DNA of 64,000 nt. Origin: Bradyrhizobium sp. DOA9 (lineage in GTDB: Bacteria > Pseudomonadota > Alphaproteobacteria > Rhizobiales > Xanthobacteraceae). The translations under genes were made by a program, and so were the position numbers. Positions within the stretch are counted from its first letter, which is position 1. The number at the start of each line of letters is the position of its first letter. The stretch lies in assembly GCF_000617845.2 (NCBI RefSeq), contig NZ_DF820425.1, positions 2,469,725 to 2,533,724 on the forward strand, written 5' to 3'. The notes beneath the pieces were generated by a model, which did not search any database, was not told where the DNA came from, and saw only the letters and a program-made list of their open reading frames with translations. Below, piece after piece: positions 1 through 7,995 of the stretch.

Positions 1-94
1 GGAGGACGATCGACGCTCACTGAACTGCAAAGAACCCCTCGCGGCGGCGTTCACGAGACGCAATCAACGAACACAAGAGCGGGAGGAAGTGCAA

Positions 95-1810
95 ATGAGG
101 AAACAGTGGCTCAGCTCGGTCTTGCCTGCCGTCGTTGCGACATTTGCAGCGACGGCGGCATTGGCTCAGTCCGTCGATACGGGCCGTATCGAGGCGGCCG
201 GCCAGAACGATTGGCTCACCTATCACGGTTCGTACAAATCCCATCATTACAGCCCACTTGCGCAAATCAATGCGAGCAATGTCGGCAATCTGGGCGTGGC
301 GTGGATGCACATTCCCGGACGATCGACGCGCGGGCTGCAATCGATGCCGCTCGTCGCCGACGGCGTGCTGTACTATTCGGGTTCCTACAGCCGGGTCTTC
401 GCGCTGAACGGTGCGACCGGCGAAGTCAACTGGTCGTTCTTTCCGGAGCTGGATGAGGCGCTGATCAGCCGCCAGACCCACTCTCCTTACAATCGCGGCG
501 TCGCTCTCGGCGAAGGCAAGGTGTTCGTCGGCACCATGGATGGCCGTGTCTTCGGGCTGGACGCCAAGACCGGAAAGGTCCTCTGGGAGACCAGGCTGAT
601 CGACTCGCAGAAGCTGACGGTCGGCTTCACCGGCGCGCCGCTCTACGCCAAGGGCAGCGTGATCATCGGCGCGCAAGGCGGCGAATGGCCGGGCCGCGGC
701 CCGATCTTCGCGCTCGATGCCGCGACCGGAAAGAAGAAGTGGGAGTTCCTGACGGTCGCAGGCACCGAAGAGGCCATGAAGACCTGGGGCAACGAGTCCT
801 GGCGCACCGGCGGTGGTGGCGGCTGGATGCCGGGCACCTACGATTCCGAGACCAACACCGTCCTATGGGGCACTGCGAACCCGGCGCCGCTCTACGATTG
901 GTCGGGCGCAGACTACAAGACCCAGGGCGCGCGTCCTGGCGACAATCTCTATACCAGCTCGGTGATCGGGCTCGACATCGATACCGGCAAGCTGAAATTC
1001 TACCATCAGGAACTGCCGCACGATGCCTGGGACTTCGACAGCTCGGTCGGCGAATTCGTGATGCTCGAGCGAGACGGCCAGAAATACGTGGTCCATCCGA
1101 ACAAGGGCGGCTTCGTCTTCGTCTACGACCGCAATCTCAAAGTGCAGAACGTCTGGCGGCTGGTCGAGAACATCAACTTCGTCAAGGATATCGATCCCAA
1201 GACCGGCGCGCTGATCGGCCGTCGCGACTTCCCGGTCGGGAAGGTCACCGAACCACCGCTGTGTCCGTTCATCGGCGGCGGCATCAGCTGGAACGCCGGC
1301 TCCTACAGCCCCAAGACCGGTCTCTATTACAAGATCGGACAGGAATGGTGCATGACGCTGGATATCCAGAAGACAACACCGGTCACCGCGCCGCAGGCCC
1401 AGCTCAACATCGGTGCCGATTTCAAGATGGTGCCTCCTCCGGGTGGCGAGATCTACGGACATCTCGACGCGCGCGATCCCATCACCGGCGCGAAGAAATG
1501 GGAGGTTCGCTATCCCGAGCCTCCGCTCGGAAGCGTGCTGTCGACCGCGGGCAACCTGGTCTTCGTGCCTGATTCCCGCGGCGTGCTGCACGCCTATGAT
1601 GCCGAGACCGGCGCCGAGCTGTGGAAGCACAACAACGGCACCGGCCATCAGGGCGGCATCGTCAGCTACTCCGTCGGCGGCAAGCAATATATCGCCGTGA
1701 CGGCGGGCTTCGGCGGGATGCTGGCGGACGAATATGCGCCGAACTTCGGCGGCGTCTACAAGAGCATGCCGCGTGACGACGGCGCCTTGGTCGTCTTCAG
1801 CCTGAAATAG
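95..1810 (+). CDS. PQQ-dependent alcohol-type dehydrogenase, probable lanthanide-binding type
   Basis: A periplasmic quinoprotein of 571 aa that should oxidise an alcohol or aldehyde and pass electrons to cytochrome c. It has a signal peptide (cleavage near AALAQ, about residue 25) and an eight-bladed propeller fold with repeated DAxTGK-type turns. Metal/PQQ-site residues can be placed: E197 in GGEWPGRG, N262 in TANPAP, the catalytic D313 in AWDFD, and D315 two residues later. In methanol dehydrogenases Asp at this +2 position marks lanthanide enzymes (XoxF/ExaF), while calcium enzymes have Ala or Ser. There is no vicinal Cys-Cys; the only cysteines (C390, C419) lie in the middle. No cytochrome domain is fused, so the next gene probably takes the electrons. 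I prefer ATG 95, 8 nt after GGAGG, to GTG 89. The substrate is unknown. Confidence 0.9.
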   Translation: MRKQWLSSVLPAVVATFAATAALAQSVDTGRIEAAGQNDWLTYHGSYKSHHYSPLAQINASNVGNLGVAWMHIPGRSTRGLQSMPLVADGVLYYSGSYSRVFALNGATGEVNWSFFPELDEALISRQTHSPYNRGVALGEGKVFVGTMDGRVFGLDAKTGKVLWETRLIDSQKLTVGFTGAPLYAKGSVIIGAQGGEWPGRGPIFALDAATGKKKWEFLTVAGTEEAMKTWGNESWRTGGGGGWMPGTYDSETNTVLWGTANPAPLYDWSGADYKTQGARPGDNLYTSSVIGLDIDTGKLKFYHQELPHDAWDFDSSVGEFVMLERDGQKYVVHPNKGGFVFVYDRNLKVQNVWRLVENINFVKDIDPKTGALIGRRDFPVGKVTEPPLCPFIGGGISWNAGSYSPKTGLYYKIGQEWCMTLDIQKTTPVTAPQAQLNIGADFKMVPPPGGEIYGHLDARDPITGAKKWEVRYPEPPLGSVLSTAGNLVFVPDSRGVLHAYDAETGAELWKHNNGTGHQGGIVSYSVGGKQYIAVTAGFGGMLADEYAPNFGGVYKSMPRDDGALVVFSLK

Positions 1811-1833
1811 TCTGCCGCAGCTGTTCTGATCCT

Positions 1834-1855
1834 GGAGCGGGCGCAAGCCCGCTCC
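1834..1855 (+). promoter_or_regulatory. intra-operon hairpin
   Basis: A perfect 9-bp stem (GGAGCGGGC / GCCCGCTCC) with a GCAA tetraloop lies between the dehydrogenase and cytochrome genes. No T-run follows, so it is more likely an mRNA-stabilising or processing element than a full terminator. It could lower expression of the downstream genes relative to the enzyme. Confidence 0.5.
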
Positions 1856-1902
1856 TTGATCGACGTCGCGGCCGTGCGTGGATCAGGAATGGAGCGTAGC
1901 TG

Positions 1903-2241
1903 TTGAGACTGCCTTGCAAGACGATTCCGGTCGGGCTGGTTGCCTCGTTGCTGTGGGCTGCGCTGGCCCAGGCACAATCGGCCACGCCAGTGCCGGAGAA
2001 CGGAACGCTCGAGGTCGAGCAGGTGTTCGCGGGGACGTGCGGCTTCTGTCACTCCGACGGGGGCCGGGCTGCCGGCAAGGGGCCGCAACTGATGAATTCG
2101 CCGCGCGACGACGACTTCATTCGCAATCGCATCAAGCAGGGCAAGCAGGGGGCGATGCCGGCCTTCGACGGCGCCTTCACCGACGCCCAGATCGACCAGA
2201 TGGTCAAGTACATCCGCGCCCTGAAACCGCGCGAGGGTTGA
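1903..2241 (+). CDS. class I cytochrome c, likely electron acceptor of the PQQ dehydrogenase
   Basis: A small secreted c-type cytochrome of 112 aa. It has a signal peptide ending near ALAQAQ, one haem-binding motif CGFCH at about residues 46-50, and a distal methionine candidate in GAMPAFDG, as in cytochrome cL/XoxG-like proteins. The start is TTG at 1903; no ATG or GTG in frame fits as well, and a weak GGAG lies about 8 nt upstream. It sits 92 bp after the dehydrogenase and 17 bp before the binding-protein gene. This dehydrogenase-cytochrome-binding protein order matches xoxF-xoxG-xoxJ. The partner role is inferred from position. Confidence 0.85.
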   Translation: MRLPCKTIPVGLVASLLWAALAQAQSATPVPENGTLEVEQVFAGTCGFCHSDGGRAAGKGPQLMNSPRDDDFIRNRIKQGKQGAMPAFDGAFTDAQIDQMVKYIRALKPREG

Positions 2242-2258
2242 ACCGCAGAGAGCGCGGA

Positions 2259-3026
2259 ATGAAGGTCTTCGTCCCGGTCGTCGCTGCTGCCGCCATCGCC
2301 CTCTCTGGGCAGGCGGCGGCGCGACCGCTGGAGGCGATCCGCTCCAGCGGTGTGATCGGGCTCTGCGCACATCCCAATTCGCTTCCCTTCGCGCACAAGA
2401 CCGGCGATCCGGCCGGCTTCCAGGTCGAGCTCGGCCGGGTGCTGGCACGCGAGCTCGGTGTCGCGCTGAGGCTCGACTGGATCATCACGCAGTACCAGAT
2501 GCGCAGCGCCGGCTGCGACATTCTCCTGGACGTCATCGCCGATCAACAAGCGCAAGGCGAAACCCGCCTGAGAATCTCCAAACCGTATTACCGCACGGGC
2601 GTCGCGCTCGCCGTGCCCGCATCCAGCGCGCTCACGTCCTTCGCCAGCCTCAACGAATCGACCAAAGTGGGCGTGCAGGTTGGATCGATCGCAGCGATGA
2701 TCATCGGCCAGCGGCGCGTGCCGATATCGACCTTCGGCTTCGAGAGCGACAGCCTGGAGGCCGTGTCGAACCGCGAGATCGATGCCGCCGCGGTTACGCC
2801 CATTGCGGCGAGCTATTTCAATCTGACCCATCCGGACAATCCGCTCCGGATCCTGGATCGCGACGAGAGCACGGCCGACCTGAACTGGAATGTCGGCGTC
2901 GGCATGGTCCGCCCGGACGATGCGTTGCGCGAAGCCATCGACGCAGCGGTGGAGCGGCTGCGCAGCGACGGCACGATCGACCGGATCTACCGCCGCTACG
3001 GCATCGCGCTGCAGGCGCCGAGATAG
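2259..3026 (+). CDS. MoxJ/XoxJ-like periplasmic substrate-binding-type protein
   Basis: A 255-aa periplasmic protein of the bacterial solute-binding family 3 fold, of the kind encoded beside quinoprotein dehydrogenases. It has a signal peptide (cleavage near GQAAA), then the two-lobed domain with family-like segments PFAHKTG, GFQVELGR and a C-terminal DGTIDRIYRRYG, the usual end of family 3 binding proteins. XoxJ/MxaJ proteins have this fold but are thought to help activate or load the dehydrogenase rather than feed a transporter, and no ABC permease or ATPase is adjacent. I chose ATG 2259 because it gives the signal peptide; a longer in-frame extension overlaps the cytochrome gene and is not credible. 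Confidence 0.8.
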   Translation: MKVFVPVVAAAAIALSGQAAARPLEAIRSSGVIGLCAHPNSLPFAHKTGDPAGFQVELGRVLARELGVALRLDWIITQYQMRSAGCDILLDVIADQQAQGETRLRISKPYYRTGVALAVPASSALTSFASLNESTKVGVQVGSIAAMIIGQRRVPISTFGFESDSLEAVSNREIDAAAVTPIAASYFNLTHPDNPLRILDRDESTADLNWNVGVGMVRPDDALREAIDAAVERLRSDGTIDRIYRRYGIALQAPR

Positions 3027-3062
3027 CGCGCTGCCACGCGAACACGGAGCTCCCGTGCAGCG

Positions 3063-3707
3063 TCAGGCCGCCGCCTTCTTCCGCGCGAGCTCGGCCTTGT
3101 ACAGCTCGAACTCCTCGGCGATCGCCCTCGCGATGGACGGCCGCTGACGCAGCCGCTCGTGATACGCCTTCACGTTCGGCCATTTCGCAAGCTCGATCGG
3201 CGGCGTCGCCATGGTCCAGTTGATGACCGTGACGAGATAGGCATCGGCCACGCTGAAATGATCGAGCAGGAACTCGCGTCCCTCGAGGTGTTTGTCGAGA
3301 TAGTCGAGCCGCGACAGGTTCTTCTCCAGGGCATAGGCCTTGGCGTCCTGCGGCGCCTTGCGGTCGAGCAGAGGCACGAACAGACCCTTGTGCAGCTCGG
3401 TGCCGATGAAGCAGAGCCATTGATGCAGCCGCGTGCGTTCGATGCCGGCGCTGGCGTCAAGGCCGGCTTGCGGGAAACGGTCGGCGACGTATTGCAGGAT
3501 CGCGGCGTTCTCGGTCAGCACCACGCCGTCGTCGGTGCGCAGCGTCGGCACCAGGCCGATCGGATTGACGGTGCGGAAGTCGGAGCCGTCGTTCAAGACC
3601 TTCTTTGTCGGCGGATCGACTTCGAGGTAATTCGCCTCGGCGCCGGCTTCATACAGCGCGACGCGCGTCGCCATCGAGCAGGCAAGCGGCGAGAAATAGA
3701 GATCCAT
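3063..3707 (-). CDS. glutathione S-transferase family protein
   Basis: A cytosolic GST-fold protein of 214 aa. The N-terminal thioredoxin-like half (about residues 1-80) starts MDLYFSPLACSMATRVAL; the ACS segment resembles the cysteine-type active site of beta-class bacterial GSTs. The cis-proline is visible in GLVPTL and the glutathione-contact pair in TENAAIL. The all-helical C-terminal half follows, with DHFSVADAYLV as the usual N-capping box. A strong AGGAGG stands 7 nt before the chosen ATG; a longer frame upstream runs into the regulatory region. It is divergent from a TetR gene, and the shared promoter carries a long inverted repeat, so TetR control is likely. Substrate unknown. Confidence 0.9.
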   Translation of the reverse strand: MDLYFSPLACSMATRVALYEAGAEANYLEVDPPTKKVLNDGSDFRTVNPIGLVPTLRTDDGVVLTENAAILQYVADRFPQAGLDASAGIERTRLHQWLCFIGTELHKGLFVPLLDRKAPQDAKAYALEKNLSRLDYLDKHLEGREFLLDHFSVADAYLVTVINWTMATPPIELAKWPNVKAYHERLRQRPSIARAIAEEFELYKAELARKKAAA

Positions 3708-3761
3708 CTGGTAGCCTCCTTGGACAATTTCTCTTTGGGTGTCGCTCAACCTGGCCAGATT

Positions 3762-3828
3762 GATTTTTGTACCATCTTGCATAATATACATGCGGTCAAG
3801 GATTATTTTGCGAAATGGTACAAAAATC
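3762..3828. promoter_or_regulatory. inverted repeat in the GST/TetR divergent promoter
   Basis: Two perfect 14-bp arms, GATTTTTGTACCAT at 3762-3775 and its complement at 3815-3828, are separated by 39 bp. The spacer is AT-rich (ATAATATAC) and can hold -10 elements for both directions. The right arm begins exactly on the ATG of the TetR gene. The centre-to-centre distance is 53 bp, about five helical turns, which would place two repressor dimers on one DNA face. A role as TetR operator is inferred. Confidence 0.7.
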
Positions 3829-4459
3829 GAAGCCGCCAGCTGCTGCCACTCAGCCCAAGCGCCGCGGGCGTCCGCGCGCCTACGAGCCGGATATCGCGCT
3901 CGGCAAGGCGCTCGATCTGTTCCGCAAGCAGGGTTTCGCGGCCACCTCGCTCGACGATCTCAGCGCAGCCACCGGCATGAACCGGCCGAGCCTCTACGGC
4001 GCCTTCGGCGACAAGCGCGAGCTCTACATCAAGAGCTATCAGCGCTATCGCGACGAGGCCGCCGCGGCGATGGTCGCGATCTTCCGCGCTGAGATGCCGC
4101 TGCGCCAGCGGCTGGAGCGCATCTACGCAGCCGCGCTCGATATCTATCTGTCGGGCGACACCGGGCCGCGCGGCTGCTTCACGGTGGTGACCGCGGCCTC
4201 CGAGGCGGTCGGCGATCCCGAGATCCGCGCCATGGTGCTGGACGGTCTCACCGGCCTCGACAAGGGATTTGCCAGTTGCTTCCGCCGCGCCAAGGAAAGA
4301 GGTGAGTTGCCGGAGAGCGCCGATACGTTCGCGCTGGCGCAGATCGCATCGGCCACCATCCACACCATCGCCATCCGCTCCCGCGCCCGCGTTCCGCGCA
4401 AGGAGCTGGAGGCGATCGTGAAGGGCGCAATTGACGTGATGGTGGGAGCCAAAAGCTAG
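3815..4459 (+). CDS. TetR/AcrR family transcriptional regulator
   Basis: A 214-aa regulator with a basic N-terminal tail (PKRRGRPRAY) and a TetR helix-turn-helix at about residues 25-75; the recognition region reads TGMNRPSLYGAFGDKRELY. The effector domain follows and contains the TetR_C-like segment GPRGCFTVVTAA. The ligand is unknown. It is divergent from the GST gene, and an arm of the long inverted repeat overlaps its own start codon, so autorepression plus control of the GST is the simplest reading. AAGGA lies about 12 nt before the ATG, which is rather long spacing. Confidence 0.88.
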   Translation: MVQKSKPPAAATQPKRRGRPRAYEPDIALGKALDLFRKQGFAATSLDDLSAATGMNRPSLYGAFGDKRELYIKSYQRYRDEAAAAMVAIFRAEMPLRQRLERIYAAALDIYLSGDTGPRGCFTVVTAASEAVGDPEIRAMVLDGLTGLDKGFASCFRRAKERGELPESADTFALAQIASATIHTIAIRSRARVPRKELEAIVKGAIDVMVGAKS

Positions 4460-4544
4460 AGCATGATCCGGAAAAGTGTGCAGCGGCTTTCCGAAAGATC
4501 ATGCTCGAACAAAAACCTAAAGCGCGATCGCATCGCGCTTTAGG
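4459..4544. repeat. composite palindromic intergenic repeat, copy 1
   Basis: The first hairpin runs 4459-4506, with GAGCATGATC pairing with GATCATGCTC. The second, 4516-4544, has perfect 13-bp arms CCTAAAGCGCGAT / ATCGCGCTTTAGG around a CGC loop. Related copies occur at 8412-8510 and 27638-27706. The element begins at the stop codon of the TetR gene and lies between convergent genes, so it may also act as a bidirectional terminator. I recognise the family as common in Bradyrhizobium and relatives. Confidence 0.85.
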
Positions 4545-4554
4545 CCGCCAAGCC

Positions 4555-5520
4555 TCAATACCCCCTTGCCCGGTCCACCACGTTCTCCAGCGCGCCGCCC
4601 GCCTCGAACCGGGCGATCTGTTCGGCGACATAGGCGGAGATCGCATCCGCGTCTGTGTCGGCGGCATTGTGCGGCGTCAACACCACCTTGGGGTGGGTCC
4701 AGAACCGGCTGTCCTTCGGCTGCGGCTCCTGCACGAAGACGTCGAGCGAGGCGGCGCCCAGCGTGCCGTCGTCGAGGCAGGCGAGAATATCGGCCTCGTT
4801 CTGCAGGCCGCCGCGGCCGGCATTGATCAGCACCGGCGCGCCGAGCGGGCTGTTGCGATTGAGCTTTTTGAAGACCTCGCGGTTGAGGATGCCGTGCGTG
4901 TCTGGTGTCAACGGCAGCAGGCAGGCCAGGATGTCGGTCTTGCGCAGGAACGCGTCCATTCCGGCGGCGCCGTGGAAGCATTCGACGCCGTCGATCGTGC
5001 GCGGGCTGCGGCTCCAGCCGGCGACGCGGAAGCCGAGCCGCCGCAGCACGTCGGCCGCGTCGACGCCAAGCGTGCCCAATCCCATGATTCCGACGGTGAT
5101 CGCGCTCGCCGGCCACTGATATCTGGGCTCCCAGCGCTTCTCGCGCTGCGATTGCCGCAGGTAGAGCTCCTGGCGGTGATGCATCAGAACGTGCAGCACG
5201 ACATATTCGGTCATGCGGTTGGTGAGATCAGGCACGGCGACGCGCACCAGCGGCACCTCGGGCAGGCTCTTGTCGGCCATCAGTGCGTCGACGCCCGCGC
5301 CGAGGTTGAAGATCGCGCGCAGATTGGGGAACGCACCGAGATCGCCCGGCACCGGCTTCCACACCGCCGCATAATGCACCTCCGCCGGATCGAGCCCGGC
5401 GTCCGGCAGCAGCACCACGCGGCGATCCCCGCAGACGGCGTCGAAGCGGGCCTTCCAGCGTTCCGGCAGCCAGTTCTGCTGCGTGCTGTTGATCAGGACG
5501 GCCAGTGTGCCCAGGGTCAT
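4555..5520 (-). CDS. D-isomer-specific 2-hydroxyacid dehydrogenase (GhrA-like)
   Basis: A cytosolic NAD(P)-dependent reductase of 321 aa, of the type that reduces glyoxylate or hydroxypyruvate. The Rossmann motif GIMGLGTLG follows a divergent N-terminal catalytic segment. The three catalytic positions of the family are visible: Arg in NAGRGGLQNE, a Glu in VQEPQPKDSRFW, and His in LTPHNAAD. Length and the C-terminal segment (YVAEQIARFEAGG) fit glyoxylate/hydroxypyruvate reductase A. I chose ATG 5520, with GAGG 8 nt upstream; a longer frame upstream overlaps the promoter of the next unit. It converges with the TetR gene across a repeat. Exact substrate not determinable here. Confidence 0.87.
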   Translation of the reverse strand: MTLGTLAVLINSTQQNWLPERWKARFDAVCGDRRVVLLPDAGLDPAEVHYAAVWKPVPGDLGAFPNLRAIFNLGAGVDALMADKSLPEVPLVRVAVPDLTNRMTEYVVLHVLMHHRQELYLRQSQREKRWEPRYQWPASAITVGIMGLGTLGVDAADVLRRLGFRVAGWSRSPRTIDGVECFHGAAGMDAFLRKTDILACLLPLTPDTHGILNREVFKKLNRNSPLGAPVLINAGRGGLQNEADILACLDDGTLGAASLDVFVQEPQPKDSRFWTHPKVVLTPHNAADTDADAISAYVAEQIARFEAGGALENVVDRARGY

Positions 5521-5659
5521 TCGAAGTGCCTCATAAGGTTCCGCTTTTGGTGACCCTCCTTGGCACGATCTGCCGGAGTTTTCTTGCAATTTTTTTCCGC
5601 AGCGCTGTCGGGGCGGGGCATATTGGCGCGTCTTCACAACAGACGAGGAAATGCCGGCC

Positions 5660-6028
5660 ATGCTTTACGCCATTCTTTGCTATCACGATGAGGATTTCGT
5701 CGGCTCCTGGAGCAAGGACCAGGACGAGGCCGTGATGAAGAAGCTCGCCGTGGTGCAGGACAAGCTCACCAGGCAGGGCCGGCTCGGGCCGGTGGCGCGG
5801 CTGTTGCCGACGACCGCGGCGGCGACCCTGCGCAAGGAGGATCCGCCGCTGGTGCTCGACGGCCCCTATGCCGAGACCAAGGAGCAGCTGCTCGGCTTCT
5901 ACATCGTGGACTGCAAGAATCTCGACGATGCGCTCGACGTCGCACGCGAACTGGGTGCTGCCAACCCCGGCGGCGCCTATGAGGTGCGTCCCGTCGGCGT
6001 ATTCCGGCCCGGAGGAAACCTGACGTGA
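5660..6028 (+). CDS. YCII/DGPF-family protein paired with ECF sigma factor
   Basis: A small 122-aa cytosolic protein with the ferredoxin-like YCII fold and the DGPF-type signature in LVLDGPYAETKEQ (about residues 69-81). Proteins of this kind are the conserved genomic partners of ECF42 sigma factors; their biochemical role is not known. The stop overlaps the GTG start of the sigma gene by 4 bp (GTGA), so the two are translationally coupled. ATG 5660 has GAGG 11 nt upstream; ATG 5651 lies only 2 nt after it and is less likely. Confidence 0.87.
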   Translation: MLYAILCYHDEDFVGSWSKDQDEAVMKKLAVVQDKLTRQGRLGPVARLLPTTAAATLRKEDPPLVLDGPYAETKEQLLGFYIVDCKNLDDALDVARELGAANPGGAYEVRPVGVFRPGGNLT

Positions 6029-7311
6029 GCGAGGCCGATACCGCCTGGATCGAGACTGCGCTGACCTCGGCGCGACCCCAGGCGGTCGGCGCGCTGCTGC
6101 GCTATTTCCGCGATCTCGACACGGCCGAGGAGGCGTTTCAGAACGCGTCCTTGCGCGCGCTGAAGACGTGGCCGCAGAACGGGCCGCCGCGTGATCCCGC
6201 GGCCTGGCTGATCATGGTCGGCCGCAACGTTGCGATCGACGAGGTACGCCGCGCGCGCCGGCAGCAGCCGCTGCCCGAGGACGACCAGGCGATCTCCGAT
6301 CTCGACGATGCCGAAGGCGCACTCGCCGAGCGGCTCGACGGCTCGCACTATCGCGACGACATCCTGCGGCTGATGTTCATCTGCTGCCATCCGCAGCTGC
6401 CGGCGACGCAGCAGATCGGGCTGGCGCTGCGCATCGTCTCGGGCCTCACCGTGAAGCAGATCGCCCGCGCGTTCCTGGTTTCGGAAGCCGCGATGGAGCA
6501 GCGCATCACGCGCGCCAAGGCAAAGGTCGCCGAGGCCGGGACGCCGTTCGAGGCGCCCGGCGCGGTCGAGCGCTCCGAACGGCTCGCCGGCGTCGCCGCG
6601 ATGATCTACCTGATCTTCAACGAAGGCTATTCGGCGAGCGGCGACACAGCCGAGATCAGGAAGCCGCTGTGCGAGGAGGCGATCCGGCTGGCGCGGCTGC
6701 TGCTGCGGCTGTTTCCGAGTGAGCCGGAGATCATGGGCCTGACCGCGCTGATCCTGTTGCAGCACGCGCGCAGCGCGGCGCGTTTTGCCGCGGACGGGTC
6801 GCTGATCCTGCTCGACGATCAGGATCGTTCCTTGTGGAACGGCACCTTGATCGCGGAGGGCCTCGCGCTGATCGACAAGGCGATGCGCCACCGCCGCAGC
6901 GGACCCTACCAGATCCAGGCCGCGATCGCCGCGCTGCATGCGCGCGCGTCGACGCCGGAGGAAACCGACTGGACGCAGATCGATCTGCTCTATGGCGCCC
7001 TCGAACTGGTGCAGCCCTCGCCGGTGGTGACGCTCAACCGCGCGGTCGCGGTCTCCAAGGTGCGCGGACCGCAGGCCGCGCTCGAGCTGATCGAGCCCTT
7101 GGCGCCGAAGCTCGCCAACTACTTCCACTTCTATGGCGTGCGCGGCGCCTTCCTGATGCAGCTCGGTCGCAACGACGAAGCGCGAATTGCCTTCGACCGG
7201 GCCATCGCGCTCGCGAACACCTCGGCCGAAGCCGCCCACATCCGGATGCATCTCGACCGCCTGATCCGGGACAGCCAGCCGAAGGCAAAGGAAAGCGCCA
7301 AGGCGAAGTAG
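6025..7311 (+). CDS. ECF RNA polymerase sigma factor, ECF42-type with long C-terminal extension
   Basis: A 428-aa sigma factor. Region 2 lies at about residues 15-85 (YFRDLDTAEEAFQNASLRAL, then AWLIMVGRNVAIDEVRR) and region 4 at about 115-170 (GLTVKQIARAFLVSEAAMEQR). A 250-residue helical extension follows, typical of ECF42 and rich in TPR-like helices (LNRAVAVSK, FDRAIALA near the end). ECF42 factors have no classical anti-sigma; the extension is thought to regulate activity, and the DGPF partner gene is fused to this one by a 4-bp overlap. GTG start. The stimulus cannot be read from the sequence. Confidence 0.9.
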   Translation: MSEADTAWIETALTSARPQAVGALLRYFRDLDTAEEAFQNASLRALKTWPQNGPPRDPAAWLIMVGRNVAIDEVRRARRQQPLPEDDQAISDLDDAEGALAERLDGSHYRDDILRLMFICCHPQLPATQQIGLALRIVSGLTVKQIARAFLVSEAAMEQRITRAKAKVAEAGTPFEAPGAVERSERLAGVAAMIYLIFNEGYSASGDTAEIRKPLCEEAIRLARLLLRLFPSEPEIMGLTALILLQHARSAARFAADGSLILLDDQDRSLWNGTLIAEGLALIDKAMRHRRSGPYQIQAAIAALHARASTPEETDWTQIDLLYGALELVQPSPVVTLNRAVAVSKVRGPQAALELIEPLAPKLANYFHFYGVRGAFLMQLGRNDEARIAFDRAIALANTSAEAAHIRMHLDRLIRDSQPKAKESAKAK

Positions 7312-7425
7312 GCCCGTCTGTTTCCACGCCATGACGTGGGGGGCGCAGTGCGCCGAAGAATTTCTGCTCCATTGTCGGGCCTGGCCTCCCCCGTTCGTCC
7401 TTTGCCCGTATCCACGGAGCCCCTC

Positions 7426-7965
7426 ATGCTGAAAGCCATTGCCGTCATCGCCATCGTTCTCGCCGTCGGCCTTGCCGCGGTCCTCGTCTTTGCCCTGACA
7501 AAACCCGACACCTTCCGTGTCGAACGCAGCCTCGCCGTGAAGGCGCCGGCTGCTGCGATCTATCCGCTGGTTGCCGATTTCCATCGCTGGACAGCGTGGT
7601 CGCCCTATGAGACCCGCGATCCCGCCATGAACCGGACGTTCGGCGGAACCGCGGCAGGGAAGGGCGCGACCTATGCCTGGGACGGCAATAACAATGTCGG
7701 CGCCGGCCACATGGAGATCCTGGAGGCCAACGGGCCTGCCAAGCTCCGCATCAAGCTCGATTTCGAGCGGCCGTTCGAAGGCCACAACACCGCCGAGTTC
7801 ACCTTTGTGCCGCAAGGCGATGGCACACTGGTCACCTGGGCCATGTACGGTCCGGCCCCGTTCCTGTCCAAGCTGATGCAGGTGTTCTTCAACATGGACG
7901 GCATGATCGGCAAGGACTTCGAGACTGGCCTCGCCAGCCTGAAGAAGCTCACCGAGAAGCAATAA
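7426..7965 (+). CDS. membrane-anchored SRPBCC (START-like) family protein
   Basis: A 179-aa protein with one N-terminal membrane segment (about residues 2-26, AIAVIAIVLAVGLAAVLVFAL) followed by a polyketide-cyclase/START-like domain. Family features include AAAIYPLVADFHRWTAWSPYE near the start of the fold, a central WDGNNNVGAGHMEI, and a terminal helix (FETGLASLKKLTEK). The soluble domain is probably periplasmic and binds a hydrophobic ligand; no catalytic site is recognised. GGAG lies about 7 nt before the ATG. It is followed after 30 bp by a VOC protein on the same strand, so the two may be co-transcribed. Confidence 0.8.
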   Translation: MLKAIAVIAIVLAVGLAAVLVFALTKPDTFRVERSLAVKAPAAAIYPLVADFHRWTAWSPYETRDPAMNRTFGGTAAGKGATYAWDGNNNVGAGHMEILEANGPAKLRIKLDFERPFEGHNTAEFTFVPQGDGTLVTWAMYGPAPFLSKLMQVFFNMDGMIGKDFETGLASLKKLTEKQ

Positions 7966-7995
7966 GCCTCACTGCAAACGAAGAGGAGAGAAACG

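Noticed and set aside
4116-4452. Minus-strand frames opposite the TetR gene
   Set aside because: Shadows of the strongly supported TetR coding sequence.
5977-7962. Open frame of 661 codons on the minus strand opposite the sigma factor and SRPBCC genes
   Set aside because: It is the mirror of high-GC coding sequence; composition (Arg/Gly/Asp/His-rich) is not protein-like and the plus-strand genes are well supported.
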